A stretch of 27,405 nucleotides of DNA from IMG/VR virus record IMGVR_UViG_3300042534_000383, positions 1 to 27,405 of that record. One strand, written 5' to 3'. Below are positions 20,734 to 26,994 of this stretch, in pieces (the first letter of the stretch is position 1; each line of letters begins with the position of its first letter). Under the pieces are notes generated by a model, which was not told where the DNA came from, did no database searches, and saw only the letters and a list, made by a program, of their open reading frames with translations. The stretch comes from a virus. Both the position numbers and the translations under genes were made by a program.

Positions 20734-21159
20734 TCAAGAGAAAGCATCGAGATAGTTGTAAGCCCGACCAGACCTTGGCTTGGGCTTATCAGCGTATCCA
20801 ATTGATCCACTGCGTCCGCCTGAGTCACCTGTCGTGGGAAGCGATACCCCTTGGATCGATGCCGGAACCCTTGGAGTCCTACCACGAATCGTTGGTTCAT
20901 CAATACCAGAACGAAGCTTGTATGCGCCAGCAGACTTTGCTGCTCGCATGAATTTAGCAACACGTCCTTGCTGATCATTCAGTGACTCAGCTTGGAAACG
21001 TTCATCTTCTGGCAAGCGGCGTAGGTCGGTGTCATACGCCTGTTCTGGATTAAGGTCAGAAACCTCAGCTCCCGAAGTACCAGCATCAGGACGTGGGTCG
21101 TATCCGAAGTCAACCGGACGACGCTCCTGACCTTCCCGTGGGTTATAGAATCTTGCCAT
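20734..21159 (-). CDS. Hypothetical disordered protein, 141 aa
   Basis: MARFYNPREGQERRPVDFGYDPRPDAGTSG... ending SGRAYNYLDAFS. It is rich in Arg, Gly, Pro, Asp and Ser, with little hydrophobic core apart from a short helical stretch (RVAKFMRAAKSAGAYKL). I chose the ATG at 21159; an in-frame TTG at 21186 is less likely. Such polar, disordered minus-strand proteins may be virion scaffolding or connector tails, but no family is recognised. It is flanked on both sides by plus-strand genes and its stop abuts that of dcd. Confidence 0.6.
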   Translation of the reverse strand: MARFYNPREGQERRPVDFGYDPRPDAGTSGAEVSDLNPEQAYDTDLRRLPEDERFQAESLNDQQGRVAKFMRAAKSAGAYKLRSGIDEPTIRGRTPRVPASIQGVSLPTTGDSGGRSGSIGYADKPKPRSGRAYNYLDAFS

Positions 21160-21198
21160 AGTATCATTGTAGAAGGACTGAATCAACGATTAAATACA

Positions 21199-21543
21199 AT
21201 GAACCACGCAGCTTCTTTCCTTGATGCGTTTGTTCAAGACGAGGTTATGTGTCGGTGTCTTGACGAAGAAGACTTCGGTCAACCTCTCGCAAACGAAGAA
21301 AATGATGTACCCTTATATGACATGTACAACAGAGGTTTAGTTGCATGCGAACAAGGGCTGGAAAGGAATCCATTAAACATCGAGGGGATGAAGCGTCCCG
21401 GACTGACGGGCTTGATTCCCTCAATGGAGGAGGGACTAGCAATGGGAGCATCACCGAAGCCCCGCTCTTTAGTTTTGGAACTGGAAGAGCCGGACGAGAA
21501 GGAGAGGATGCTGTCAGCGAAAAGACTTGGTTTGAGCCGGTAA
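21199..21543 (+). CDS. Hypothetical acidic protein, 114 aa, overlapping the DUF3310 ORF out of frame
   Basis: MNHAASFLDAFVQDEVMCRCLDEEDFGQPLANEENDVPLYDMYNRGL... ending LSAKRLGLSR. The first 60 residues look like a normal acidic, helical protein. From residue 49 on its DNA is shared with the 181-aa ORF in another frame for 199 bp. A weak promoter (TTGTAG, 18 bp, TAAATA at 21191-21196) precedes the start; no Shine-Dalgarno is obvious. It may be a true overlapping gene, or its 3' part may be read in the other frame after a frameshift. No family recognised. Confidence 0.5.
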   Translation: MNHAASFLDAFVQDEVMCRCLDEEDFGQPLANEENDVPLYDMYNRGLVACEQGLERNPLNIEGMKRPGLTGLIPSMEEGLAMGASPKPRSLVLELEEPDEKERMLSAKRLGLSR

Positions 21544-21890
21544 GTACTGCGTCACCTGACGTACTTACTTTTGGTGAATGCAAGGATGGTGTTTGCCCAG
21601 TTCCCTGGGCCACCAAACCGTTAGAGAACTCAATCTTTACGTTTGATGGACCTCCTGTAATCAAGGAGGATGAAGTCAATCATCCGTCGCACTATGTCGA
21701 AACAGGCGGTATCGAGTGCATTGAAGCAATCGAAGCTCAGTTGACTCCAGAGGAATATCGCGGTTACCTCAAAGGCAATATCGCCAAATACCTGTGGCGT
21801 GAACGTCTTAAAGGCGGACTCACCTCATTAAAAAAGGCCCAGTGGTACCTGGACCGTTTAGTGCAACTTGACGATATTCAAAACGGCTGA
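21345..21890 (+). CDS. DUF3310 (T7 gp1.7-like nucleotide kinase) protein, 181 aa
   Basis: The C-terminal 75 residues (DEVNHPSHYVETGGIECIEAIEAQLTPEEYRGYLKGNIAKYLWRERLKGGLTSLKKAQWYLDRLV) match DUF3310, with the expected HPxHY, GxECIxxI, GNxxKYxWR and LxKAxWYLxRL blocks. T7 gp1.7, the studied member, phosphorylates dGMP/dTMP, so nucleotide supply is the likely role here next to dcd. Residues 1-70 (MRTRAGKESIKHRG... GGGTSNGSI) are Gly/Ser/Arg rich and unlike the family. They overlap the previous ORF in a second frame, so the true start may lie further in, or the protein may arise by frameshift from the 114-aa ORF. The domain call is firm; the start is not. Confidence 0.82.
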   Translation: MRTRAGKESIKHRGDEASRTDGLDSLNGGGTSNGSITEAPLFSFGTGRAGREGEDAVSEKTWFEPVSTASPDVLTFGECKDGVCPVPWATKPLENSIFTFDGPPVIKEDEVNHPSHYVETGGIECIEAIEAQLTPEEYRGYLKGNIAKYLWRERLKGGLTSLKKAQWYLDRLVQLDDIQNG

Positions 21891-22183
21891 AGATCGTCGT
21901 CTTCATCGTCCTCGTCGTCGCTGTACACACAAGCGGCGGCGAGTTCTGCTAGCTCTAAATCTGTGGGCCAGTCGACATCAATATCAATGTTTTCACCAGC
22001 CATGATGTCTTTGATGGCATGCCATTCCATCAAACGTTGATGGTAGAGATTCAGTAGGGCGGAATACAGTTCTTCCCATGTCATCTCTTGGGCCTGAAGC
22101 TCAGCTTTGCGCATTGCAAACTGCAGCTCCAAAGGTAGTTCAAACTCCCGTGGTTCTACCGAACGCTCCATGCCACTCTGCAT
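21878..22183 (-). CDS. NblA-like phycobilisome degradation adaptor with acidic tail, 101 aa
   Basis: Residues 14-61 (FELPLELQFAMRKAELQAQEMTWEELYSALLNLYHQRLMEWHAIKDI) align without gaps to the two-helix core of NblA as I remember it: ELxLExQF, an Arg two residues later, QxxxM(S/T), and LxxLYxQ. NblA dimers bind phycobilisomes and hand them to Clp protease, which bleaches the cell. Phage copies are known, for example in a Microcystis phage. This protein is longer than the usual ~60 aa because of a highly acidic C-terminus (DDEDDEDDDLQPF). TAGGA lies five bases before the ATG at 22183. It overlaps the DUF3310 gene tail to tail by 13 bp. A similar helical hairpin of unrelated function cannot be excluded without a search. 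Confidence 0.62.
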   Translation of the reverse strand: MQSGMERSVEPREFELPLELQFAMRKAELQAQEMTWEELYSALLNLYHQRLMEWHAIKDIMAGENIDIDVDWPTDLELAELAAACVYSDDEDDEDDDLQPF

Positions 22184-22189
22184 TAATTC

Positions 22190-22211
22190 CTAGCAATTAT
22201 TCTAATGCTAG
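22190..22211. promoter_or_regulatory. Inverted repeat and TAGAAT -10 element upstream of the NblA-like gene
   Basis: CTAGCA (22190-22195) and TGCTAG (22206-22211) flank an AT-rich core that on the minus strand contains ATTAGAATAA, with TAGAAT as a one-mismatch -10. The same 10-mer lies upstream of the HNH gene at 26660-26669. The hairpin also overlaps the lysozyme stop codon, so it could end or slow transcription coming from that gene. Confidence 0.4.
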
Positions 22212-22867
22212 CTGTTAAACAGCAGATCTAGCTCTTCTGACGCAAAGGTGCACCAAGGGTCTTCGTCGATATCAAAGTCGTTAGCAAACTTAGACAGGAC
22301 GTATGGATTGATGTGTTCTTCCAGGGATCTGATTGCCCTGACCTGGTGGGGAGCAGCGGTGTAATTACGGAAGGCAGCAAGCAAGATCTCTGTTGAGGAC
22401 CAGGGATTGGCGTCCACTTCCGCAAGGAACAAACCAATTTCTTCCCGGCGGCGATCAACGAGAGTGCCAACGACGGAATGATTTTGATCAAAGATCCACT
22501 GCCCCATTTCCTTGGTGGCCTCACAGAAGTCTTCCCGTTCAATGCAATCGATCACATTGCTGTAGAGGAAGGGCTCCCATCCGATGGAGTGAATGAAAGA
22601 GATAAGAGCCTGACGCATGCTGTCATCTAGTCCCAGGTTCAGCTTAATTAGCTGGGTGTCAATGATAGAAGCTTCGTGGAACAGATACTCCAGTGCTTTT
22701 TCTTTACTGCAGCACTGACCACGTTTAACAGGAGAACCATCGGGATAGAACTGAGTTCCAAACCCGATGGTGTAGGGCTCTTCTCCTGTAGCCGGATCTG
22801 GATACGCCTTTTCGTTAAACCCTTCGTGTTTACGAATAAGGTTAATCGCACGCGAAAGATCCGACAT
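22208..22867 (-). CDS. T4-type lysozyme (GH24 endolysin-like), 219 aa
   Basis: A muramidase-like protein that would cut the MurNAc-GlcNAc bond of peptidoglycan. LIRKHEGFNEKAYPDPATGEEPYTIGFGT has the GH24 catalytic set: E15 in HEGF, D24 nine residues later as in T4 lysozyme, and T33 before GFGT. ALISFIHSIGW and LVDRRREEIGLFL are the usual later blocks. The C-terminal 60 residues extend beyond a minimal lysozyme and end in acidic FASEELDLLFNS, possibly a localisation or virion-binding tail. I chose the ATG at 22867; an in-frame TTG at 22891 lies inside the leader hairpin. No signal peptide. It is a second cell-wall hydrolase in addition to the endolysin at 11-12 kb. The enzyme class is well supported. 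Confidence 0.85.
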   Translation of the reverse strand: MSDLSRAINLIRKHEGFNEKAYPDPATGEEPYTIGFGTQFYPDGSPVKRGQCCSKEKALEYLFHEASIIDTQLIKLNLGLDDSMRQALISFIHSIGWEPFLYSNVIDCIEREDFCEATKEMGQWIFDQNHSVVGTLVDRRREEIGLFLAEVDANPWSSTEILLAAFRNYTAAPHQVRAIRSLEEHINPYVLSKFANDFDIDEDPWCTFASEELDLLFNS

Positions 22868-22889
22868 GGAGGTAACTATTATTACCTCC
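22868..22889. promoter_or_regulatory. Perfect hairpin that includes the lysozyme Shine-Dalgarno
   Basis: In the mRNA sense (minus strand), GGAGGTAA, a 6-base loop TAATAG and TTACCTCC form a perfect 8-bp hairpin that ends directly before the ATG at 22867. GGAGGT is a near-perfect Shine-Dalgarno but is fully paired in the hairpin. Unpaired, it would lie 16 bases from the ATG, too far for good initiation. A translational brake on lysozyme is the natural reading. Confidence 0.6.
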
Positions 22890-22902
22890 AATCATACACA
22901 AA

Positions 22903-23025
22903 TTATTTACCTTGACCGCGACTGAGTTTACGGCCATGACTAGGTAAAGAATTGCGCCCGTTACCTTGACGTGTCTTCTTGGGTTTGGACTCAAGACGGA
23001 CTGTAGTTGACTTGGGTTTTGCCAT
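22903..23025 (-). CDS. Small very basic protein, 40 aa
   Basis: MAKPKSTTVRLESKPKKTRQG continues as a Lys/Arg/Gly/Asn-rich chain and ends RKLSRGQGK. Short proteins with VRxESKPKKTRQGNG followed by a RGQGK tail are common in marine phages, which supports a real gene. It is too basic and too short for an enzyme; nucleic-acid or capsid-protein binding is plausible. It sits between the lysozyme gene and the 88-aa gene on the same strand. No known function is recalled. Confidence 0.65.
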   Translation of the reverse strand: MAKPKSTTVRLESKPKKTRQGNGRNSLPSHGRKLSRGQGK

Positions 23026-23051
23026 GCTGGTAAGGAATCAGCCCACGCAGT

Positions 23052-23318
23052 TTAGCGGGATACCGCCTGTAAAACAACTTGTTTAATATCGTCTGAATAA
23101 CTTGATTGCATTAAATCCTCCGTTCTAAATGGATACTGGAAATCCAAAAGGGCACGCTGCAAGCTAGGGTTATTCGTACTCAAGGCCAATTGATGCATCT
23201 TTTGTTGATTGGGAAAATACTCAGGTGTATATCCTGGCTCCATAGAAAACTTTGGCTGCAAGGATGTGTGCAGCGGCAAACCGTCTATTGTTTGCATGTG
23301 TTTACCTGCTAATTGCAT
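23052..23318 (-). CDS. Hypothetical protein, 88 aa
   Basis: MQLAGKHMQTIDGLPLHTSLQPKFSMEPGYTPEYFPNQQKMHQ... ending VVLQAVSR. The ATG at 23318 overlaps the stop of the DUF6321-like gene (TGATG); the two GTG codons just before it are less likely starts. It is polar with Pro/Tyr/Gln, and helical in the C-terminal half. No family recognised. Position inside the minus-strand structural block suggests a virion or packaging-related role. Confidence 0.6.
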   Translation of the reverse strand: MQLAGKHMQTIDGLPLHTSLQPKFSMEPGYTPEYFPNQQKMHQLALSTNNPSLQRALLDFQYPFRTEDLMQSSYSDDIKQVVLQAVSR

Positions 23319-23617
23319 CACCACTTCACCTTGTGCGACCAGTACCGTGCTGACATTTTGTCAGGGTTGGGATCCTGAGCGTTATGTCGAGCGTAGTACG
23401 ATTTCTTGCGTGCCTTGTCCTTAGCTGTCGTTGGGTTCTTACCAGCGCCTTCTACCCCTTGTTGACCAAAGCGTACAATCTTTTCTTCGCCGCCTTCACA
23501 AGCCTTGACCACATGACTCTTGGTTGGGTGACCAGGGGTTTTCTGTGGCTTGTTGCAAGCCATCTTATCCTTGGCAATCTTGGCTGCCTTTGCAGCTTTG
23601 CGTTGTTTCTCAGCCAT
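23318..23617 (-). CDS. DUF6321-like basic protein, 99 aa
   Basis: After a lysine-rich helix (EKQRKAAKAAKIAKDKM), residues about 18-99 read CNKPQKTPGHPTKSHVVKACEGGEEKIVRFGQQGVEGAGKNP... KSYYARHNAQDPNPDKMSARYWSHKVKW. This fits the small conserved domain DUF6321 seen in many marine phages, with KSHVVKACEGGxEKxxRFGxQG and SAxYWxxKVKW as its hallmarks. Its function is not known to me; the basic charge suggests nucleic-acid binding. The start ATG overlaps the stop of the ~894-aa gene (TGATG). Family placement is from recognition of these blocks, not from a search. Confidence 0.75.
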   Translation of the reverse strand: MAEKQRKAAKAAKIAKDKMACNKPQKTPGHPTKSHVVKACEGGEEKIVRFGQQGVEGAGKNPTTAKDKARKKSYYARHNAQDPNPDKMSARYWSHKVKW

Positions 23618-26301
23618 CAAGTGAACCCTTTGAAGAAGGATGTAAATTCACCAAGGATCCTTTCGCCGGACTTGGATTTGTACTCTTCTTTATCTTCGTC
23701 ATCTAACAGTTTAAAATAACTAGACGTTGCTTTCTCTTTGTCCGTAGCACCTTCTTCTGTAGAACCAAAAAGACTGCTAATAGAACCAAGAGCAGTAAAT
23801 GGGTCTTCGCTTGTTAAACCTGCGTACTTGCCACCGAGTTGCAGACCCTTTTCTGACGCACCTTGCTCCATGAGCTGCATTTCTTCTTTACTGACATCAG
23901 TCATAAACTTCCCGTAAAAATCATCTTCGCTACCTTGGTAACCAGCGTTCTTAAATGCTTTGTAAAGGCTGGTGGCATAAGGAGAAGTTTCTGCTTTGGC
24001 GTCTTCGGGACGCTCAATGTAATCAACACCAACCTTTTTCTGTGTTGGTGTAATACCTTTTTCGTTTAGGTATTTGATTGCCTCTCGTATGTTGACGGCA
24101 TTATTGGTTCTGAACTGATCCGAAATATATTGCTTGACTTCATCAATACCCATTCCACTGCCTGCAAGACCAAGGGTGCCGAGCATTTTGTCCCATTCTT
24201 CCTTGTTGGTTTCAGGACTTACGCCTTCAATAACACTGTCTGCAAATTCTTCTGGCGTTACAAACTGCAAGAAATTAACATCAACTAAATCAATATCCTT
24301 TGCTGCGATTTCCGGAATAATTTTTGAGTTGATGTAATCAGTTGCGTCTTTGAGAGTAATTAAGTCTTTTGCAGGGTCGTATCCCTTACCTGCACCAACG
24401 ACTTGGTAATGCAATTTTGCGAACTGATTCTTGTCGTTTGGATCAAGACCATAGTGATAAGCCCACTGGTTCCAAGTCCAGTTTGTGCCTGGGGCAACAG
24501 CATCACCATTACGTCTTGCTGTCTCCCAATCACTGTTGACTTGACTTGTTTGGTCTTGATATCTGGCAACCTTGGGATCATCCTGCGTAAAGTTGCCGGT
24601 CGGATTCATATAGAAAGCAGCGTCAAAGTTTAATGGTGCAGTGTTATATACACCATCAAGATATGCTTCCGCCCGAAGAGCTGCTACGTCTTTTAACTTG
24701 TCCAAAGACTTTTGAACATCAAAGATATTCTTGTCTTGTTGTTGAAGCTCAATCGTACTGATAAACTCACTCATTGACTTGGAACTATCAAAACGAGGCT
24801 TCAGGTATTCATCGATATAACGCTTGGCAAAGTCTGCATTTAAGGTGTAGCTTTTCGTGGGATCTGTCGGATCTTGTACGGTGATTCCTTGTTCGTAGTT
24901 ACCAGCAAGCTGCTCGTCAAACCACTTTTGCCAGTTGTAGGTAACACCGTTAAAGTCTGGGACACCCGTCGCTTTAGACAGACTTCCCGTCAAACTTTCT
25001 TTGGCCTTCTCTGGGTTAGTGACAAAACCAAGAATGCCGCCAATACCACTGTCTCCAAGCAAGGAGTTGGCAATTGTTTCGTTAATGGTCAGGACTTCAT
25101 TAAACCCTTCTAGTCCTCGGTAGAAATCAAGGTCACGTTCTCTTGCTTTTGCTTTGACAAGTTCATCCGCTGCTTTCTTGAGCGAATCATTAGTTAAAGA
25201 ACCAAATTGTTGTTGGGCCTGTTTATCTTTTGCAGCAAGCTCAGTACCAACTGTTTTACCAAGGATGGTATCACCTTCGATGCCAAGGACCTTATCTCGA
25301 TACATTTGATATTCTGCATCGGTCATTTCCTCTTGGTAGTACTCAGGTAAATCAGCAAGTTGCGCCTCATTACCTCGGTATCCCGCAGCCTTACCTTGCG
25401 TTGTGTAGTGCCAGTGGAGATAACTATCAAATGAATAACGGCCTGTAATATCAAGGTCAGGGAGAAGGTAAGGGTTGCCGTCCTCGTCCCTGTAACTTGT
25501 ATCAACAGCTTCTTGTGCTGCATCCCACTGAGCTTCTGCGACTGATCCTCCAGGAGTAGAGCTGTAGTAGTAATCTGGATCAAAGCCTCCTGTTAGAGGT
25601 TGTGCCCCAGACGATCCGTCCCAAGGTGTAATCCTCTTTTGGTAAACGGCAGATAATGCTTCTTCTCCGTTGTTGTTAATAAGATCGTTAAATCCAATAT
25701 TCCCAAGCCTACCCCTAAGGCTTTGCATTAAGTTCTTATAAGTACCATCACTGGCGTTGTTAAAAGCATTGACTAATTCATCGTATTTTCTCTTGGCCCC
25801 TTCGCCAATTGCACCTGAGTTTGCAATATATGCTTTGCCTTCGTTGTTAATACCAATCTTGGCTCCAGGTAAAATGCGATCTTCTTTTACACCGCTGTTT
25901 TGCCAGTGTTGCTGACCCCATTGATCAGCGGACTGTTCATAATAACGAGGTAGTTCGCGACCTTCTTTTTGACCATAGTTTTGCCAATGGTCACGACCCC
26001 AGTTTTCAATGGGTTGAGTGGGTGTATCCCTTGGTAAATCACGGCCTTCGTTTCGGCCGTATTTTTGCCAATGATCACGACCCCAAGCCTCTTTGTCTTT
26101 TGAACCAGATTTTTGGAATGCGTCTAAAAGGTCGGCATAAGAATTAACGTACTTTCTAAAATTTTTTTCACCAGTATTGTTATATGCCTGTAGAAGATCG
26201 GGGTTGTCCTGTACATACGCCTCAAAATCTTTCTTACCTGTAGCTTCATATGCAGCTTCGAGGTCTGGGTGTGTATAAACGTAATCTTCAAAGACCCCCA
26301 T
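23617..26301 (-). CDS. Large repeat-bearing protein, probable virion/tail component, 894 aa
   Basis: I place the start at ATG 26301, which overlaps the HNH stop (TAATG); an in-frame GTG two codons earlier is possible. The N-terminal 146 residues hold two repeat types: three copies of a ~22-residue unit (NPDLLxAYxxTGxKxFxxYV), then three copies of WGRDHWQxYGxxEGRxLP. The second type resembles the WxxxHYxxxGxxEGR repeats of cyanobacterial and phage surface proteins. The remainder is long, acidic, helical and Asp/Lys/Gln rich, with no enzyme motif and no membrane span. Length and place in the late block suggest an internal virion, tail-tube or injection protein. I do not recognise the whole-protein family, so the structural role is inference. 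Confidence 0.72.
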   Translation of the reverse strand: MGVFEDYVYTHPDLEAAYEATGKKDFEAYVQDNPDLLQAYNNTGEKNFRKYVNSYADLLDAFQKSGSKDKEAWGRDHWQKYGRNEGRDLPRDTPTQPIENWGRDHWQNYGQKEGRELPRYYEQSADQWGQQHWQNSGVKEDRILPGAKIGINNEGKAYIANSGAIGEGAKRKYDELVNAFNNASDGTYKNLMQSLRGRLGNIGFNDLINNNGEEALSAVYQKRITPWDGSSGAQPLTGGFDPDYYYSSTPGGSVAEAQWDAAQEAVDTSYRDEDGNPYLLPDLDITGRYSFDSYLHWHYTTQGKAAGYRGNEAQLADLPEYYQEEMTDAEYQMYRDKVLGIEGDTILGKTVGTELAAKDKQAQQQFGSLTNDSLKKAADELVKAKARERDLDFYRGLEGFNEVLTINETIANSLLGDSGIGGILGFVTNPEKAKESLTGSLSKATGVPDFNGVTYNWQKWFDEQLAGNYEQGITVQDPTDPTKSYTLNADFAKRYIDEYLKPRFDSSKSMSEFISTIELQQQDKNIFDVQKSLDKLKDVAALRAEAYLDGVYNTAPLNFDAAFYMNPTGNFTQDDPKVARYQDQTSQVNSDWETARRNGDAVAPGTNWTWNQWAYHYGLDPNDKNQFAKLHYQVVGAGKGYDPAKDLITLKDATDYINSKIIPEIAAKDIDLVDVNFLQFVTPEEFADSVIEGVSPETNKEEWDKMLGTLGLAGSGMGIDEVKQYISDQFRTNNAVNIREAIKYLNEKGITPTQKKVGVDYIERPEDAKAETSPYATSLYKAFKNAGYQGSEDDFYGKFMTDVSKEEMQLMEQGASEKGLQLGGKYAGLTSEDPFTALGSISSLFGSTEEGATDKEKATSSYFKLLDDEDKEEYKSKSGERILGEFTSFFKGFT
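25864..26283 (-). repeat. Two sets of tandem protein repeats at the N-terminus of the 894-aa protein
   Basis: Set A (about 26100-26283) has three ~20-22-codon units, YTHPDLEAAYEATGKKDF, DNPDLLQAYNNTGEKNF and NSYADLLDAFQKSGSKD. Set B (about 25864-26088) has three 25-28-codon units, WGRDHWQKYGRNEGR, WGRDHWQNYGQKEGR and WGQQHWQNSGVKEDR. DNA copies of set B are similar (ATGRTCACGACCCCA on the plus strand), so this part duplicated more recently than set A. Confidence 0.85.
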
Positions 26302-26639
26302 TAGCACTCACCAAAAATAAAAACTGATTCTTGTTTGACCCAGGCTTCAATCTTACCAAGGGTTTCGGTGGAAAAGAAGGTTTGTTTCTCAAACCAACTC
26401 TTCATATCTTCTGATCCCTTGTGGGCGTTACAACGCCGGCAACAAGGAATGAGGTTATGACGATTAGAAGAACCAGACTTAAAGCGTGGAATGATGTGGT
26501 CCAGGCTTGTTGCATCGTCTCCGCAGTAACCGCACTTATGATTCCATGCTTCGTATATGCTTTGTCTAAATCGTTTTTTAGCAAGTTTTGGCGTTAATTC
26601 AACTAGCAGGGCGAGGGGCTCGTGCTCGTTGCAAAACAT
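26301..26639 (-). CDS. HNH endonuclease, 112 aa
   Basis: A compact HNH nuclease with an intact core: zinc-knuckle CGYCG (C36, C39), LDHIIP (D47-H48, the catalytic histidine), N62 in RHNLIPCC, and CCRRCNAHKG (C67, C70, H73). The N-terminal helix KKRFRQSIYEAWNHK is typical of the class. Phage HNH proteins are often packaging nucleases that work with terminase, or free-standing homing enzymes. Its TAA overlaps the start of the 894-aa gene (TAATG), so here it is coupled to a virion gene. Unlike the two HNH-derived proteins at 8.4-9.5 kb, this one keeps all the active residues. Function within the phage is open. Confidence 0.88.
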   Translation of the reverse strand: MFCNEHEPLALLVELTPKLAKKRFRQSIYEAWNHKCGYCGDDATSLDHIIPRFKSGSSNRHNLIPCCRRCNAHKGSEDMKSWFEKQTFFSTETLGKIEAWVKQESVFIFGEC

Positions 26640-26659
26640 GCTCTTCGGTTGCCGTTAAT

Positions 26660-26669
26660 TTATTCTAAT
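26660..26669 (-). promoter_or_regulatory. ATTAGAATAA element upstream of the HNH gene
   Basis: Minus-strand ATTAGAATAA lies 20 bases before the ATG at 26639 and contains TAGAAT as a one-mismatch -10. It is identical to the element upstream of the NblA-like gene. No -35 is clear. Confidence 0.4.
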
Positions 26670-26723
26670 TTCCCCACACAATTTCCCAAGCAGAACAAAG
26701 AGATAAAACTTTCATTAAGCCTA

Positions 26724-26751
26724 TTGACACCCTCTTGACTGGGCGTAAGGT
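26724..26751 (+). promoter_or_regulatory. Candidate promoter with tandem TTGAC boxes before the small HTH gene
   Basis: TTGACA (26724-26729) matches the -35 consensus exactly, and TAAGGT (26746-26751) is a weak -10 at 16-bp spacing. A second TTGACT (26735-26740) lies 11 bp on, one helical turn from the first, which could be a protein site. The start codon is at 26776. Confidence 0.4.
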
Positions 26752-26775
26752 ATGTGAGTAACGACTGCCACTCCA

Positions 26776-26994
26776 ATGGCTAAGCAACAAGGCTGGGTCT
26801 CCGCCCAGCAGGCGGAAGAACTCTTGGGCATTGACCGCAAGACCCTCTTCAAGTACCGCGATAACGGTACCCTGAAGCTCGGTCCGCACTTCGCGGCATT
26901 CCCTGGTTGTATGTCACGCGACAGCTACCGCTGGAACGTAACAGCTGTCAGGAAACACCTGCAAAAACAAGGGATGATGCCTGTTGCCGCTTGA
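26776..26994 (+). CDS. Small HTH protein, excisionase/MerR-like, 72 aa
   Basis: MAKQQGWVSAQQAEELLGIDRKTLFKYRDNGTLKLGPHF gives a helix-turn-helix (residues 8-30) of the MerR/Xis class, followed by a wing and a short second helix (NVTAVRKHLQKQG). It has the size of a phage excisionase or a small regulator. It converges on the recombinase-like gene and overlaps its end by 47 bp, which matches an int/xis-like pairing though in opposite orientation. A likely promoter with a perfect TTGACA precedes it. A short stem followed by TTTTT lies after the stop. DNA binding is likely; an excisionase role is inference. Confidence 0.68.
   Translation: MAKQQGWVSAQQAEELLGIDRKTLFKYRDNGTLKLGPHFAAFPGCMSRDSYRWNVTAVRKHLQKQGMMPVAA

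Noticed and set aside
21345-21543. Programmed -1 frameshift joining the 114-aa ORF to the DUF3310 frame
   Set aside because: No X_XXY_YYZ slippery heptamer with a following structure was found. The idea is kept only as an alternative in the finding.
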